NCBI GenBank assembly: GCA_034231615.1
Contig: CM067306.1
Span: 47,374,094 to 47,438,093, forward strand
Reading direction: 5' to 3'
DNA length: 64,000 bases
From: Meghimatium bilineatum
Taxonomy: Eukaryota > Mollusca > Gastropoda > Stylommatophora > Philomycidae
The position numbers and the translations under genes were made by a program. The notes beneath the pieces are model-generated. The model worked only from the letters and a program-made list of their open reading frames with translations. It had not been told where the DNA came from and did not search any database. This document shows, piece by piece, positions 1 through 12,600 of the stretch (within the stretch, counting starts at the first letter, position 1; every line of letters starts with the position of its first letter).

Positions 1-106
1 TGCCGTGTGGTTTCGAGTGTAGTTGGGCGAATTCATGCACTGTAACCTGGGCCCTGACATCCGTCCATTTTCGACAAGTTTTATTATTTGTTGTATTATT
101 ACTTTT

Positions 107-312
107 GTCCGGCTCTGTGGCGGGGTTGTACAAAGTCCATCTGTGATGGCCAAGGTCAAGGTACCGAGTTCGATCTATGCCTCAGGCAATCGTGCATCCG
201 AATCGTTCATAAAGCAATGGCAAACTACTGAACGTATTTATATTGCCTAGAAAATCACAACAGCCAAATAATGCTGGGATTATGGCTACGTCATGAAAAG
301 GATACGCTACCA
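107..312 (+). mobile_element. tRNA-derived SINE, type 1, full-length-looking
   Basis: Begins GTCCGGCTCTGTGGCGG, which resembles a pol III A box (compare TGGCGGAGTGG in the copy at 33.2 kb), and carries a B-box-like GAGTTCGATC about 50 bp later, followed by a non-tRNA body (GCAATGGCAAACTACTGAAC). Imperfect direct repeats of about 12 bp flank it (95-106 and 313-324, ATTATTACTTT-like), as expected for a target site duplication. It is non-coding; the short ORF across it is incidental. Related pieces lie at 20365-20455, 23035-23125, 27712-27805 and 33235-33427. Confidence 0.75.
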
Positions 313-699
313 ATTATTATTTTAGTCAGTTATTTTTTTCCTCAATGTCTACCACCACCCATTCACCGCCCTTTCCTATTTCTTCTAATTCACATATTCT
401 TCGAAGTGAGTCTTAAGCCTCTGACATTCACGATCTGCCACGCTTGATTCGTTTTCCATTTAACTCATCTAGACGTTGGTGTAATGGGTAGTGGTTGTAT
501 TATGTTACTTTAAAGCGCGACCTAACTCGTGCTACCTGATGCCGCACTCTAATACTAGGGAGATCAAGCAGAAATTTCATTACAGAGATGGCTGTATCCC
601 TAGTACCGCTCTAGGGTCAGTACCGCTCGCATTGCCTCACTGGACCTTTTTCCAATCTATCGACTTGTGTCTGTGATAGTGTTAGTATGCCGTCTCTGC

Positions 700-1127
700 T
701 AGATTTCTTCTATATTAATGTATAGCTCAGAAACATGGACAATTGAAACACAATTAGAAGACTTAATTTTTGCCATTGAGATATGGATATATAAAAGAAG
801 AGGGGGAACAGCATGTAAAGAGAATAAACCCAACAAAGAGGTTCCAACAGCAATTCATATGAAGTAAGTATTATTAAAAGAAATAACGATCAAGTAAATA
901 AAATAATTTTAACATTATAAAAGACATTATATCTTATTGAAGACCTTACTTGAGGGTAAAGTCGACGGGAGACAAGCAAGATGTGTGCAGATATACACGT
1001 GGGATAGTAGCTTCACGAGATGGACATGTTACAGTCTAGCAGAGTGCACCACCAAGACAAGAGAAGGATATGTTGGAGGTCTGTTGCAGCCATCCTTCGT
1101 TGCGGAAATCCATGATGATGATATGAC
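700..1127 (+). mobile_element. LINE family B, 5'-truncated 3' end
   Basis: Decayed C-terminal part of a non-LTR reverse transcriptase ORF. Readable pieces include ALLEGKV-like and YSLAECTTKTRE, and the element ends in a GATGATGAT tail. It matches better copies at 53.5 kb (plus) and 63.5 kb (minus). Several stops and frameshifts make it non-coding. The same ORF end occurs at 29.5, 50.2, 53.5, 60.3 and 63.5 kb, so this family has been repeatedly inserted in this neighbourhood. Confidence 0.8.
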
Positions 1128-1689
1128 ACATGTATCATTTTCACTTATTTACAATTTTCACACATTTAGAAGTTCACATACTCGTATTTTGAATGCTGAC
1201 ATATTTTGAATTTTTAAATATTGTGAATTCTGACATATTTTGAATGCTAACATATTTGGAAATTTTACATATTGTGAGCTTTTAGAAATCTTTATGAGAA
1301 ATCTGTCTGTGAGTTTTACAGCTAGTACTAAAGAGCAACGAAGTATATAGGACAACTACTTCCAGCATACGAATGGAGATTGATGCTTTTACTGGGACTC
1401 TCCTATGATTCTTTGAGAGGCATTTTAGTAAGGCAGTTTCAGCGTATGATTCTCAGACCATTCTTTGAAAGATTAAAAATCATCAGTATTTGTATGAGCG
1501 GAAGGAAGCTATAGCTTGTTCCATGATTTCCCCCATTAATGATTAAGGATAACAATATCATTTCTTCACTTTCGTAGAGTTTATGGTTACGTAGGAGAAG
1601 GAGATCACTAAGGGGAAAATAGAAGGGGTGTGGTTTACCAATTTTTGGGGGTTTTCTTTCTAGTACAAAATGTCATACTATAAATTCCA

Positions 1690-1860
1690 AACGTCTGTCG
1701 AAAGCGGATGTGTCGGGTCAGGGCGCAAATGAAATGGTGACACAATGCATTTACTTTCTCTGGACTATATTCTGCTGGAAATCTAGTAGGATCATTGTCC
1801 TTCTACAGGAGAGATCCAGCGGGAGTTTGAGAATGAACACTGAAGAAAAAGAATTTCTAA
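1690..1860 (+). repeat. Interspersed repeat R1, copy 1
   Basis: About 150 bp shared with 24385-24550 and 32880-33050. The common core is roughly GGATGTGT, a CAAATAAAATG-like stretch, then ATCATTGTCCTTCTAC, GAGATCCAGCGGGAGT and TTGAGAATGAA. No coding potential or obvious inverted ends are seen. It is probably an uncharacterised non-autonomous element. Confidence 0.65.
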
Positions 1861-1899
1861 GGGGTATTTAAACCAGTGCCCCAAAATGCCCTTATTTTT

Positions 1900-2250
1900 T
1901 TACGAGCTTGCTTTCTTCTAAACTTCTGGTCGTCATGTGGAATTACCTTTCTGGGCATGCTGGGGTTCGCGGAAGTGATAGAGCAGATAAGTTTACGTCA
2001 AATGCTCATTTAGTTGATCAAGGGACACTGAAGTTGCTTAGCTATCGTCTGCTAGATGTGAACTCTCCAATAGATAATGCATCTAAAATGCTGTTGGTAG
2101 AATTTAGTATTATGTGTGATATGAGCAGTACTGAACATCTGTTTAACCAGCGAGTCACAGGTGCCTTCAGCGTGCATACACTTCGATATTTGCTAGGGCA
2201 GATTAAGCATCTATGCGTTTCCCCGAAGCGCAATCACGTATGCTTATAAC
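1900..2250 (+). pseudogene. LINE RNase H domain remnant
   Basis: A 113-codon open stretch contains SGHAGVRGSDRADK, the conserved end of the RNase H domain in RNase-H-bearing non-LTR retrotransposons (His and Asp of the active site in a GHxGVxGNExAD-type motif). The residues after it are not recognisable. No RT domain is seen upstream, so it is a short fragment. The motif is clear; the family is not. Confidence 0.55.
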
Positions 2251-2790
2251 ATGCAACCAATATTATTTTCAGAGATGAATTTTCAGCGTGGGACACAACC
2301 CAATGGTCTAGAAATATTAGAATTGAGTTAACACAGGGCAAGTAATAAGTTAATGGAGAAAATTGTTTGGTACTTTTTCTTCTAAGCATATTTTTTTGGA
2401 TGGGGGTTAAACGTTTTCACAGAATTAAGCAAAGGGGTCCCTGAATTCTTGACAATTGTTGACAGGTAAAAAGTAAATTAGCAAAAAATATTATCGTAAT
2501 TTGTGGACAGCCCGTGCCAGCTTGCCTGCCATTAAAAATATATAAGTATAGTAATTGATAATTAACGAAAAGGTAAAGAATTACTGTCATAATAAATTCA
2601 TGACAATAAATATGCCATTGTTTAGTGATTGACACGAATTTATGAGACCTGATATGCTGAGTCTATCTATTAATGTTTAGATACATGGATGTGTTGCGGG
2701 ATTTTTGACGTCATGATAGCAGACATTTCTGGTAGTTAATTTGCAATATTATGACGGAAAAACATGTTTCAAAACTAAAAAAAGGTCATG
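2250..2790. other. No gene recognised
   Basis: AT-rich sequence with short ORFs that show no domain. I see nothing that can be annotated before repeat R2 at about 2790. Confidence 0.5.
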
Positions 2791-2880
2791 TCCAATTTAT
2801 TGTCCAATTCCTTCGACTTCATGAGACTTTTGGTGACATTTTTTAAAGAAATCTGGATGATTTACTAATGATTTACTAGT
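2790..2880 (+). repeat. Interspersed repeat R2, copy 1
   Basis: The stretch with CATGAGACTTTTGGTGACAT and ATCTGGATGATTTACTAA has a reverse-complement counterpart at 15598-15710. The two are clearly alignable but diverged. Function unknown. Confidence 0.55.
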
Positions 2881-3009
2881 AATGATTTTTACTAATGATT
2901 TACAGGATTTCAAGAGAAGTATATCTATATTTAGGTCCTTTCGCAAGGTCATGTTATTCGCCATTTCTCTGTTTCTATTATTTCTCCTATATTTGGGCGT
3001 GTTTTGTCT

Positions 3010-5600
3010 ATTTTCTGTGTTATTTCACCTTTGACCCTTTAGTATTAACTCTTCCAGGTTGTATCCATATTTAACTGAACCATGTTCTTGTCGATATTGA
3101 AATGTTGCTGAACAGTTCAACTTGTGAAAGGACAATGTCATTCTTAAAAAGGCAGGTCTTCTGAAGTTGACTTAGTATTCCATACAGTGAGTTAATAACT
3201 GTTTCTCTTGGCAGTTGAAAGGTAAGAGGACAGTCAATAAGGAGGTGTTCCACCGTTTCGTTGGGATGAGAACAGTGTCTACAAATGGGTAGTTTTTGCG
3301 GTCTGATACAGTTTGCACGGCTATTGACTCTTGTATGTTCTGTTTGAAACTTAAAAATAAGGGATTGATTTCTCCCGCAAAGTTTTTTTATGTTGTCATT
3401 GTTTTTTGACCGTGTCATTTCACTAAATACATTTCGACCAGTCAGTCCATTTGCCCAGTCAGAATTCTCTGGTATTATTTCTGAGAATCTGTGTAACTGT
3501 TTCCATACTAGAAGGTTTTTGCTTTTATTGTTTTGTGGCGCCTGTTTTCACAACTCTGTCTGCTGTTTCATTTCCTGCTAGATCTCTGTCTGTTGATCCA
3601 TTATTGGGTCAAACTGTTTAGATATGCAGAGATAATATTATTCCTTGCTCTTGTTATGTAGAGAATGTCTTGATTTTTATATAGGGTCTGTTTAAGTGCC
3701 TCCAAAAAGACTTGAATCTGTAAAAAATAATTATGTCTGATGGTTTGTGTACCATGCGATCAAATTGTTGGTGTACTAATTCAATGGCTGTCTAGATAGC
3801 CTCAGCCTCTGCTTCAATATGAGCAATTTTCACCACATGAGTCTCAAAACTCGTAGGCAAATCCATCATGGTATTGCATATGGATGTCATATCTTTCAAA
3901 ACAGGTGGCCTTGAAACCGATTCATCAGTGTACACCTTTATTGCCGATGATGGATAACTGTTTATGGTTTCTAGGGCATATGTCTTCAAGATTGTTGGTA
4001 TTGTTCCTTTATTGGCTGTTTTATCTAATGATATTGTTTGGTTAGTTGATTGGTGCAAGTTCTCCCAGGGGTGTGGAGGGGGGTGGGTGGTTCGATGTAT
4101 TTATTTTCCAGTTTTCTCTCTTGCGGCATATGGTGTTTGTCATACTCCTCTCCGGATATATCAAGTAGAGACAGTTGTTTTAGTCTTTTTGATTGTGTCC
4201 AACTGTCGATAAGTACTTTTTTTGGGCAGTCATTCTTTTGCCTCTTGTATCTTTCTACCGCTTTCATCACTGCTCTTTTCCGTTTGATGCCCAGAGGCTC
4301 TATATTTGCATCTATCTCACATACTGATGTGAGTGTTGATCGAATCTCGACACAGATTAGTCTCGAAGATTGGTTCTGCACCCTATTCAAGTGTGAAATA
4401 GTAGTGTTGCTCACAATTTTCTGGAGAGGTAGGTCTATTACTGATCTCATATATCTGATATATAGTTGGCAGAGAGTCTGTTTATATGCTCCCCAGTTTG
4501 TGCTAGCTAGTTTCTTAGTGATGTTTAGGAGTTTACTTGCTTATTCTCTGATATTTTCAATGTGGTCTATTAGTGTTAGTTGTTTGTCTAGTATTACTCC
4601 AAGATAGACAGTGGACTCTTACTTTATTAATATTTCCCACACTCATGTTGATATTGAACAGATATCTTGGCTGTTTTATGGCTTCGAGAGATAATAGTAT
4701 AAGCAGTTTTCTGTGTTTTCAGATTTTTAGTTTGCACAATTCACAATAAAATGAAATTGTGATGAGGGATTCGATGATCTTTGCTTTTGCCAGGGTGGGA
4801 TATTTATCAGTAGTCGAGATAGCAAGGTCATCAGTAAACAATGCTTTCGACACATTGAGATATTTCACCAGTTCATCAATGAAAACAAGGAAAAGTGTGC
4901 AGGTTAGAGTAGAATCTTGAGACAGTCCCTCCTCCAGTATCATTTTCCGTGATAGTGTACCGGCATAGCTGGTGGCTATGGTTCTGTTTGTCAGGAAGGC
5001 CTGTATCCATTTAAACATATTCCCACCTATTCCCATTCTGTTCATCTTCAGCGGGAGTTCTTTTCTCCAGACTTTATCATAGGCTTGCTCAAGGTCAATG
5101 CACACTGCTAATATGATTTTTTTCTTGGAAACCATACATCACATTTTGTATGAATCTGAAGAGAAAGACATCTGTGCGACATTTGTGCATGAAGCCGTAA
5201 TATTTTTTATCTAGACAGCTATAATATTCCAGGCCCAGTTTAGTATGTTGTAAACCATTCTCTCCACCAGTTTGCCTGTGCATGAGGTGTGGAATATGGG
5301 CCTATAAATTCTTGGCGTTCCTGCCGGTTTTGCTTTCTTAAGAATGGGGTTGATGGTTGTTGTGAGCCATGCTGATGGCAATTGTCCCCTATTTCATTTT
5401 CTATTAATAAAATATAGGCGTTTTTCTTTTGTCTATGGTCCCAGCTTACAGAGCATTTCATGTTTCATTTGATCTGGTCCTTGAACTTTGTTTCTGGTCG
5501 TTTGGCGTATTGCCATATTCAGTTCGTGTAAGCTGAATAGGCCATTGAATGCAGCTCTGTCATTTGAACCTCAATAGTGTCGTTCTTACTCGTCTTTTTT
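3010..5600 (-). pseudogene. Decayed N-type LINE (RT + RNase H)
   Basis: Read on the minus strand, the pieces follow the normal order of an I-like LINE. First comes an RT finger region around 5460-5240. Then the RT palm at 5135-4719 shows YDKVWRKELPLKMNRMG and a degraded active site (FTDDLAIS, where YADD would be expected). The connection region lies at 4450-4025, an RNase H start at about 3920 (IKVYTDES), and a C-terminal zinc-finger-like tail at 3418-3071 (CRHCSHPNETVEHLLIDC). Stops and frameshifts separate them. It is inactive and older than the related element at 9.7-13.7 kb. Confidence 0.8.
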
Positions 5601-5779
5601 TAATTTTTAAAGTATTCTTAATAATGTTCTTTTGATCGAAGCATCGATTTGTGTGTGCAATAATATGTGCTTCCTGTGAACATTAAATAGCCTTAATGGG
5701 ATGTACAGAATCTATCCCAATGGAAACCAAAAGGCAAATGATATAAATAGTACTCATACCAACATTGTGTTATCAATAT

Positions 5780-5990
5780 CAGACATTGACACTAAATAAA
5801 GAACACGAGAAAAAGTTTACTACATATGAAATGAGATGTCTAAGATAAGCATCAAATAGAACAAGAAGGGATCATGTGAGGAATAAAGAAATGAAATCGG
5901 TTGGAACATCTGTTGTCAAATATATTGAAAAACCGAACTCCAATGGTTCGGCCAGTTAATGAGAATGAGCCCTTATTGGCCATTAAGAGT
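5780..5990 (+). pseudogene. LINE C-terminal remnant, family E-like
   Basis: In shifting frames one can read EMRCLR, then TRRDHVRN, then ELQWFGQLMRMSP, the usual order of the post-RT region of RTE-like LINEs. It is too broken to be coding and has no clear ends. Confidence 0.55.
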
Positions 5991-6182
5991 ATACAACATA
6001 AAAATGAAAAAAAAAACAAAAACAAGAAAGAAGGAAGAAAGAGAATTTAATGAGTTACCATTATTCTGAGAATCCACAATATCTTTACTTATCAAGCGAC
6101 AAAACGTTAAATAGCCCGAAAACAGATCGTCATTCAATCTTATAGCAAAAGCAGAGAAAAGACAATATATCATTCAATCAAA

Positions 6183-6600
6183 TGCTATGTCGAATGGCGT
6201 AGACGATCATGCTTCCCCACAACTCTGTCTCTTGTGTTGTTAATAAGTTCAGTTGGTGGCTTCTTTTTGTGCCACAGTGACAATCCAGAAATGTCTCTTT
6301 TTGTCTTCTGTTTCTTCTCCTCTTGATCTTTTCGATGGTTACTAAATGTTCGTGTTATTACCCATATCACATGCCCTAAAAATTGCGATTGTCTGCAAGA
6401 TAAGTCACTTCTTTTTGTGCTACAATTTGTCGTTTTGCTCCAGCATCCATCAGAACGTACAGATTAGCTTTTTTGGCGTTCGTGGAATTTTCGTGGAAGC
6501 CACATCTCAGTAGCCCCCAGCTTATCTTGGGTACTTTTGTTTACTGTCCATGTTTCGTTTCTGTAAAGAAGAATTGGATTGAATCATGCACACAAATTTG
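6183..6600 (-). mobile_element. LINE family A, 3' end
   Basis: Reverse strand reads the family A C-terminus: HKKKPPTELINNTRDR then KHDRLRHST. The element ends at a TTGA-type tail near 6175-6185. Matching copies lie at 17.6, 22.9, 23.8 and 42.0 kb. Frameshifts are present. Confidence 0.75.
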
Positions 6601-6784
6601 AATGAAAATTTTGTATTTTCAAGATAGGTCTATTGTTTATTGTCTATCCCCCAGGTGGTTGTCGTAGCTTCCAACTTGCCGTTGAGCGTAGGGGGTTTTG
6701 TGAAGGAGATGTAGATAGATAGGTATGTATAGAAATAGTCGCCATACTTTGCTAATTGCATGTCACCGAACAGTAAATCTATTA

Positions 6785-6885
6785 GAGCTCGTCAACATTT
6801 CCAGGACTCCCTAATGGGACACATTTTCTTCCGTGGCACCCTGGTGCCTTTAAAAAAAGGTTGACCACCGCTACTCTAATGGACT
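6785..6885. repeat. Possible hAT-like element end
   Basis: GGTTGACCACCGCT next to a region rich in GGCACCCTGGTGCC resembles the ends of hAT-derived MITEs, as in the better example at 14885-15094. No partner end or target duplication was found, so this is a weak call. Confidence 0.3.
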
Positions 6886-6924
6886 TACTGCCCGGTCGTG
6901 ATCGATCGACTATATGGAAGACCT

Positions 6925-7005
6925 GTTCGCTAAATTAATTTGGACCCTATTTGTTACGTGTTTTGATTATTATTTCGCTTTTGATTGGTTATTAAGTATA
7001 TATAC
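6925..7005 (+). repeat. Repeat R3, copy 1
   Basis: Contains GACCTGTTCGCTAAATTAA and GTTACGTGTTTTGATTATT. It matches the reverse complement of 14735-14830. The two copies face each other across the family F and N LINEs, just outside both ends. Confidence 0.6.
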
Positions 7006-7034
7006 TTGGAATTGCATGTCAAAAATATCCAAGA

Positions 7035-9690
7035 CGATTCCAAATATATAGATTCTGTTCGTCCGTCGAAGTCGACGATGACCATTCAGCTCAACTGGGA
7101 TGATGATGAGGATTATGATGTTTACGGTATGCCTGACTGTGATGAATGCGTCCTATGCTTGCTTAGTATTGTCTACCACACTCTGGACAGGTGTGTAGTT
7201 GTCTCTGGGCCATTGAACAGCTCTTGCCTGTCAACTAGATAGTTTTTGTTGCGCATTATTCTGTCTGACGTTCTCTGCAGCTGCTGTACCAATCTTGGTT
7301 CTGCGACACTAGTCGGATTTGTCTTGTGCAAGACTCTTCCATGAGTTTGTGTCTATTTGGAAGTGACTCATTGATGTCATAAGAGTGTATATAAAACGCT
7401 TCTTCTGTTCTCCTGCCTTGCGGGAGCCAGTCTGGAGTTCTCTTTACAGCAACTTGTTTGGTAGACGATGAACTTTCACGCGACTCGTGTGTCCTACCTA
7501 TCATGCCTGCGCCTTCATCAACGTAGTATGTATGCTTACAGTCTTAGATTTCATCGGTACTTTACTGTCTGGTATTTTATCCCACCAATGGATGTTGAGT
7601 ATCTAAGGCAGTTTTTTGGACGTGGTTGAGCTTCTAGCGTGTCTGGCATATACTCCACATGTTTCACAGGGATAAAGGAGTGATGATATTATATACTATG
7701 AGTTTCGTGGTAGTTTTTATTCCATTTCTGTCCTATATTTTTTCAGTCTTCCAAATGTGGCATTAGTTTTCTGTTGCTATTCTGTTCGCTCAATGTCGAT
7801 ATTTACATCTTGTGAGAGAGTGATGCTCAAGTACGTGAAATTATCGACTGTTTGAAGCTCTTTTTCTTTGATTCTTATATGGGGAATGGTATTAAAGTGT
7901 GGTTTGTTTGGTGTAGGCTGAAACATGACCTCCGTTTTTTTCGTATTGATGGTGAAATCAAAGTTATCGCAGACTTCAACAAATTGGTTTAGGGTGATCT
8001 GCATACTGTCTGCAGAATCAGCATACTGTGCGCAGTCCTCTGCATAGAGGACCATTGTATCTTGAACCTTACTATTGACTTGCAAGCACCGATGGTTGAA
8101 AAGTTTACCGTCTGTTTTATGTGTTATTTGTATTCCCTGTTACGCCACTTTGTCTAGATGTGTCCGTCAGCATGGCGGAAAACATCAGGATGAACAGTGT
8201 TGGAGCTAGAACGCATCCTTGCTTGACCCCATTTGTTACAGAAAAGGATGGTGATAACACTCCATCACTGATAACAACAGCCATAATTCCACCATGAAAT
8301 TGTCGCACTATGTTGATAAACTTTGGGGGAAAGCCAAATTTGGCGAGAACTGTCCACAGCCCAACTCTGTTCACATTGTCAAATGTCTTTGTGAGGACTA
8401 CAAATGTTAAATGTTCCCTTTGGTGTTCTTGGATTTTTTTCTTGAAGTTAACGGGCAGCAAAGATAATGTCCACTGTCCCGCGACCAGCACGAAACCAGC
8501 ACTGACTTTCAAACAGAAGATCATATGTGTCTGTGTAAGTCGGTTCATCATTACACAAGTTAATATTTTACCAACTATTGATAGCAGCGATATCCCTCGA
8601 TGGTTGTCACAAGACGTTATTTCCATTGCCTTTATATAGTGGACAATTGAGGCATCTTGCAGTTTTGAGACAGGGTTCCTGAGCTTCAGCACATAGAACA
8701 AACCTTGGTAAGCTTCTCGATAAGCACTTTTCCTCCTTTCTTGTCTGCTGGGATGACATCCAAACAGGTGTTTTTCCATGCGACATTTATCCAATGGCAG
8801 TCTGTACTTCTTGATTTGTTCGTAGTGTGTCAAGCTGTTCTCTTATGTTGAATTGTGGCATGCGATGTATTTCTTTTTCGCCATAGAATGATGGCTGATT
8901 AGAACTACTTCGAAATGTTGTGCCCATCTATTTTGGATCTGGGTTTTTTTCTGTAAGCAGGGTTGATTGATCTGCGTTAGTTAAGGGTGGTGATTCTACA
9001 GAACTTGGGCCGTATAATATTCTCAATGCATCGTATAATCCCTTTTAGACCCTCCTGTTCGCGAAATTCTGGATCTCATTGGCTTTCTTCTCCAGCCACA
9101 TATCATGTAACTCCCTTAGTTTCCGCTGGCAGGTGCTGCGGTCTCTGAGGTATATTGTTTTTTTTATTTTAGGGAAAAAATGATCACCTTGAAGATTTAT
9201 GAAGGCACTGTTATTTTCCTCTAGCAGAGTGGTAATTTCTATGTCATTGTCATCGAACCAGCGTTGAATTTTGTGCATCTTCCGACCTAAATGTTCCTTA
9301 GTTGTAGCATACAGGATGTTTGAGAAGGATGCCCATTCATCCTCAACATTACCATCTTCCAGGTTCAAGTCTTTTAGTTTTGCTTCCATGTCTTAGGAGA
9401 GACTGGTTACTGTACTGAGGATTTTAAAATTTTTTCCAGTATCCAAGTCTTTCATTACTGTATATCTTTGTGGACGTCTCTGTCGCATGATGTGAAAGTT
9501 GAATTTGGACACTATCAGTCTGTGGTCTGTTCAGCTTTGTGCACAACACATGGCTTTAGTTATACGTAGGTCTCTCACGTTGCTTCTAATGATGACAAAA
9601 TGTACCACGTGTCACTGTTTAGAACGTGGACGTATCCATAATGTCAATTGTGGATGTAGACATAGGAAAGAGTTGGTGATAGTGAGATCA
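7035..9690 (-). pseudogene. Family F LINE, 3' half (RT and C-terminus), interrupted
   Basis: Minus strand. From 9690 downward it continues an endonuclease domain (TKAMC then TDHRLIVSKF), then a linker (LYDALRILYGPSS) and the RT. The RT shows VKQGCVLAPTLFILMFSAML at about 8200 and the active-site region LYAEDCAQYADSA, with YAED in place of the usual YADD, near 8040. The thumb/C-terminal part follows (IHWWDKIPDSK near 7600) and it ends at a 3' signature near 7040. Stops and frameshifts are frequent. The 5' half of the same element lies at 13759-14620, displaced by the younger N-type LINE. Confidence 0.85.
9681..9690 (+). repeat. Target site duplication of the N-type LINE (3' side)
   Basis: AGTGAGATCA, identical to 13749-13758. 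It abuts the T-rich and CTT-rich tail (plus-strand view) of the N-type LINE. Removing one copy plus 9691-13748 rejoins the endonuclease ORF of the family F LINE. Confidence 0.9.
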
Positions 9691-12600
9691 TTTTTTCTTC
9701 TTCTTCTTTCGTTCACTTGAAACATGTCTATATCTGCAATTCTGTCTCCTTAATAAAACTCACTGTCTTTTGTAGTTCATACAGTGTCCCATAGAGCTTT
9801 GATTCCAGTGTTGTTTCCTCTGGCCAATATGTCTGCCTCAGCGTTTCATGCTCAGAACACTCTTGAAGTATATGTTTGGCACTCTGTACTGCCTGTCCAC
9901 ATGTACACATGGCCGTGTTGCCAATCTTGAACTTTGTATACATGTGACTGCGGAGTCGGTTGTGTCCTGTTCTGAGACGTAGAATTATAACTTGTTCTGA
10001 TCTGTTCATAATGTGATAGTCATCTTGTGTTGGTGTTTGTGGCTTTCTTATTGACTTGATCATCTGTTTTTTCTGATGGTAGGTGATTGGTATATCTGGT
10101 TGATCTTCGGCAGCACCTTCCTTAGCCAGTTGGTCTGCTTTTTCATTTCCTGGTATTCCACAGTGAGAGGGTATCCACTGCATGGTTACCCTATACTGGT
10201 AAGACAATTCGCTAAGTAGTTTTTTCAAGTCTGTTAGTTTTCCAGACTGGAGAGCTTGAAGCACTGACCTTGCATCTGTCAGGAATACCACAGGCTGTAG
10301 GTCAGAGTTGGAGTTCAGCAGTTTTTTAGCTGCCACAGTAATTGCCTGGATTTCTGCATCATAATTATTGCAGAATTTTCCTGTCGGTGTTCTGATTGTA
10401 TCTCTAGGCTTGTGTGGATATTCTATATATACACCTGCACCTCCATTCCTCACAGCATTCTGTGCTGACCCATCTGTGTATACTCTGACCCATATATCTT
10501 GTGGATATTCCTCGTCCAGGAAACTGAGGGTGACTGTCCTCCGCTGCACACTGTTCTGTTCGTCCTCGCTTAGTATTCCTTTCACATGGGTCTGAATGTA
10601 TATTGGCATTCCATGCCTTTCACTCCATGGGGTTTGTTCTGGTACAGACCTTAAGGGGCTGTCAACTTCAGGTAGGTCTGTAAGTTGTCTACGGAGTCGT
10701 TTAGCTTGATGGATAAAGCTGCTTCTTTTCAGTCGCCCCATTGCTAGGTTTTGGAATCTTTCCTTCATTGGATGACTTGGCATACACTGAAACTTTTCCG
10801 CTTGAATTAGTACTTTTGTGTCTCTGCGTTCGCCAAGTGTTTGCATTCTTCCCATTTTCTGCATCTCTGCTATGGGTGTTGATTTCATTGCTCCCAACAT
10901 TATTCTAAGTGCCTGGTTTTGCACTTTATCTAGATCTTGTAATGTGGTGTTTGATGCAGGACACCACGCAGCTGAACCATATTCCAGGTGTGGTCTTATG
11001 CCTTGCTGGTAAACTTTACTGAGTATATTCCCACTGGCTCCCCATGTGGTTCCACTTAGTTTTCTCAGGATAGCTAACTTCCTCCTGGCTTTTGTTGTTG
11101 CTTTGTTTATGTGCTGCTTCCATGTCAGCTTATCATCAAAAGTAACTCCGAGGTATGTTGGTTGTTTGTCTTCCTTCAAGAGCTTTCCGTCTATCTTGAT
11201 ATGACCGGCTTTTTGTTTTGGTGAGAGGGTAAAGAGTGTAGTGCTGCACTTATCTGTGTTAATGCTGACACACCATCTATTTGCCCATAAGGTTAGGGCA
11301 TCGATAGCTCTTTGTATTTGTTTAGTGGCCACTGTTGCATGTTCTTCCGTGCACCAGATCACCAGGTCGTCAGCATACATTGCCACTTTGATCCCGTGTG
11401 GTAGTTCAGCAACTAGGTCATTGATGTAAACCAAGAAAAGTGTGGGTGACAGGACTCCTCCCTGGGGGACTCCATGACGCAGTAGGACTTTCTTGCTTTT
11501 GCGACCATCTAATTGTACCCTGGCTCTTCTATTATGCAGGTATGCTTTTACCCATTTGTACATTCTTGAGCTAACCCTGCAATTTCGCAATTTCTTTAGG
11601 AGCCCTTCTTTCCAGACCTTATCAAATGCTTTCCTAAGGTCTATTCATGCTGCTAGTACCAGTTTCTTATCTTGGAAGGCATCCTCAATCTCTTGGGAGA
11701 GGTAGGTTGCCTGATCTTCAGTAGAGTAGCACTGTCTGAAACCTGCTTGCTGTGATACCAGAAGGTTTTCACTTTCAAGGTACCACTGCATCCTAAGATT
11801 GATAATGCGTTCCATTGTTTTGCATAAACAGCTTGTGAGGCTGATGGGCCTGTAGTTGGAGACTGTGTTGCCATCTTTTCCTGATTTGAGGAGTGGTATC
11901 ATTATTGCTTCTCTCCACGCCTGTGGTACATTACCTGTGGACCAGCTTGTGTTAAAGATTTGCAGCAGCTTTGCTCTTGCTGCAATTCCCAGGTTTCTAA
12001 TCATTTCATTGGACACTCCATCAGCTCCAGGGGACTTTTTCATTTTCAATTTGGATATTGCATGCTCCAGTTCTCTCATTGTGATTGGTGCCTCCATGAC
12101 TTCAGGTATAGGTTCGTCTTGTCCAATGTTTTGCTGGTTCGCTCGAACCTCCTGTTGTTTATCTGGGCTGACTTTGACGTTATTGTCTTCTGCAAAGGAA
12201 TCTGCAAAGTAATCAGCTGCATGTTTACCTGTTAAAATGTTTTTATCTTTATAAAGTGTGATCCTGGTATTTCTCCCTGTACCTTCATCATTTAGTTGTT
12301 TTACAAGTTTCCATAATTTCCTAGTATCTCTTTCTAGGTTCAGCGACTCTGTTTTTTCTTTCCAGCTGTTCCGTCTGGCTTGTAACTTGGCTCTTTGAAA
12401 TTTAGCCTTTGTTTGCTGATATTTGTTGTGATGTTCTTGGCTAGGTCTGTTCTCAGCCTGCTTTCTAGATGTTTCCATCTCATTTTGCAGCTTTTCCAGT
12501 TCATCATTCCAGTAGGGTTTGTAGTTTTTGCGTGCCTCCCTGGGTATGGTTTTACTAGCAGCATGTAGTATACATCTATTAAATTCACTCACTGCTCTAT

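Noticed and set aside
4050..4607. 185-codon plus ORF
   Set aside because: Antisense to the decayed N-type LINE, whose minus frame carries the real motifs.
11856..12235. Plus ORFs of 91-118 codons
   Set aside because: Antisense shadows of the N-type LINE RT region.
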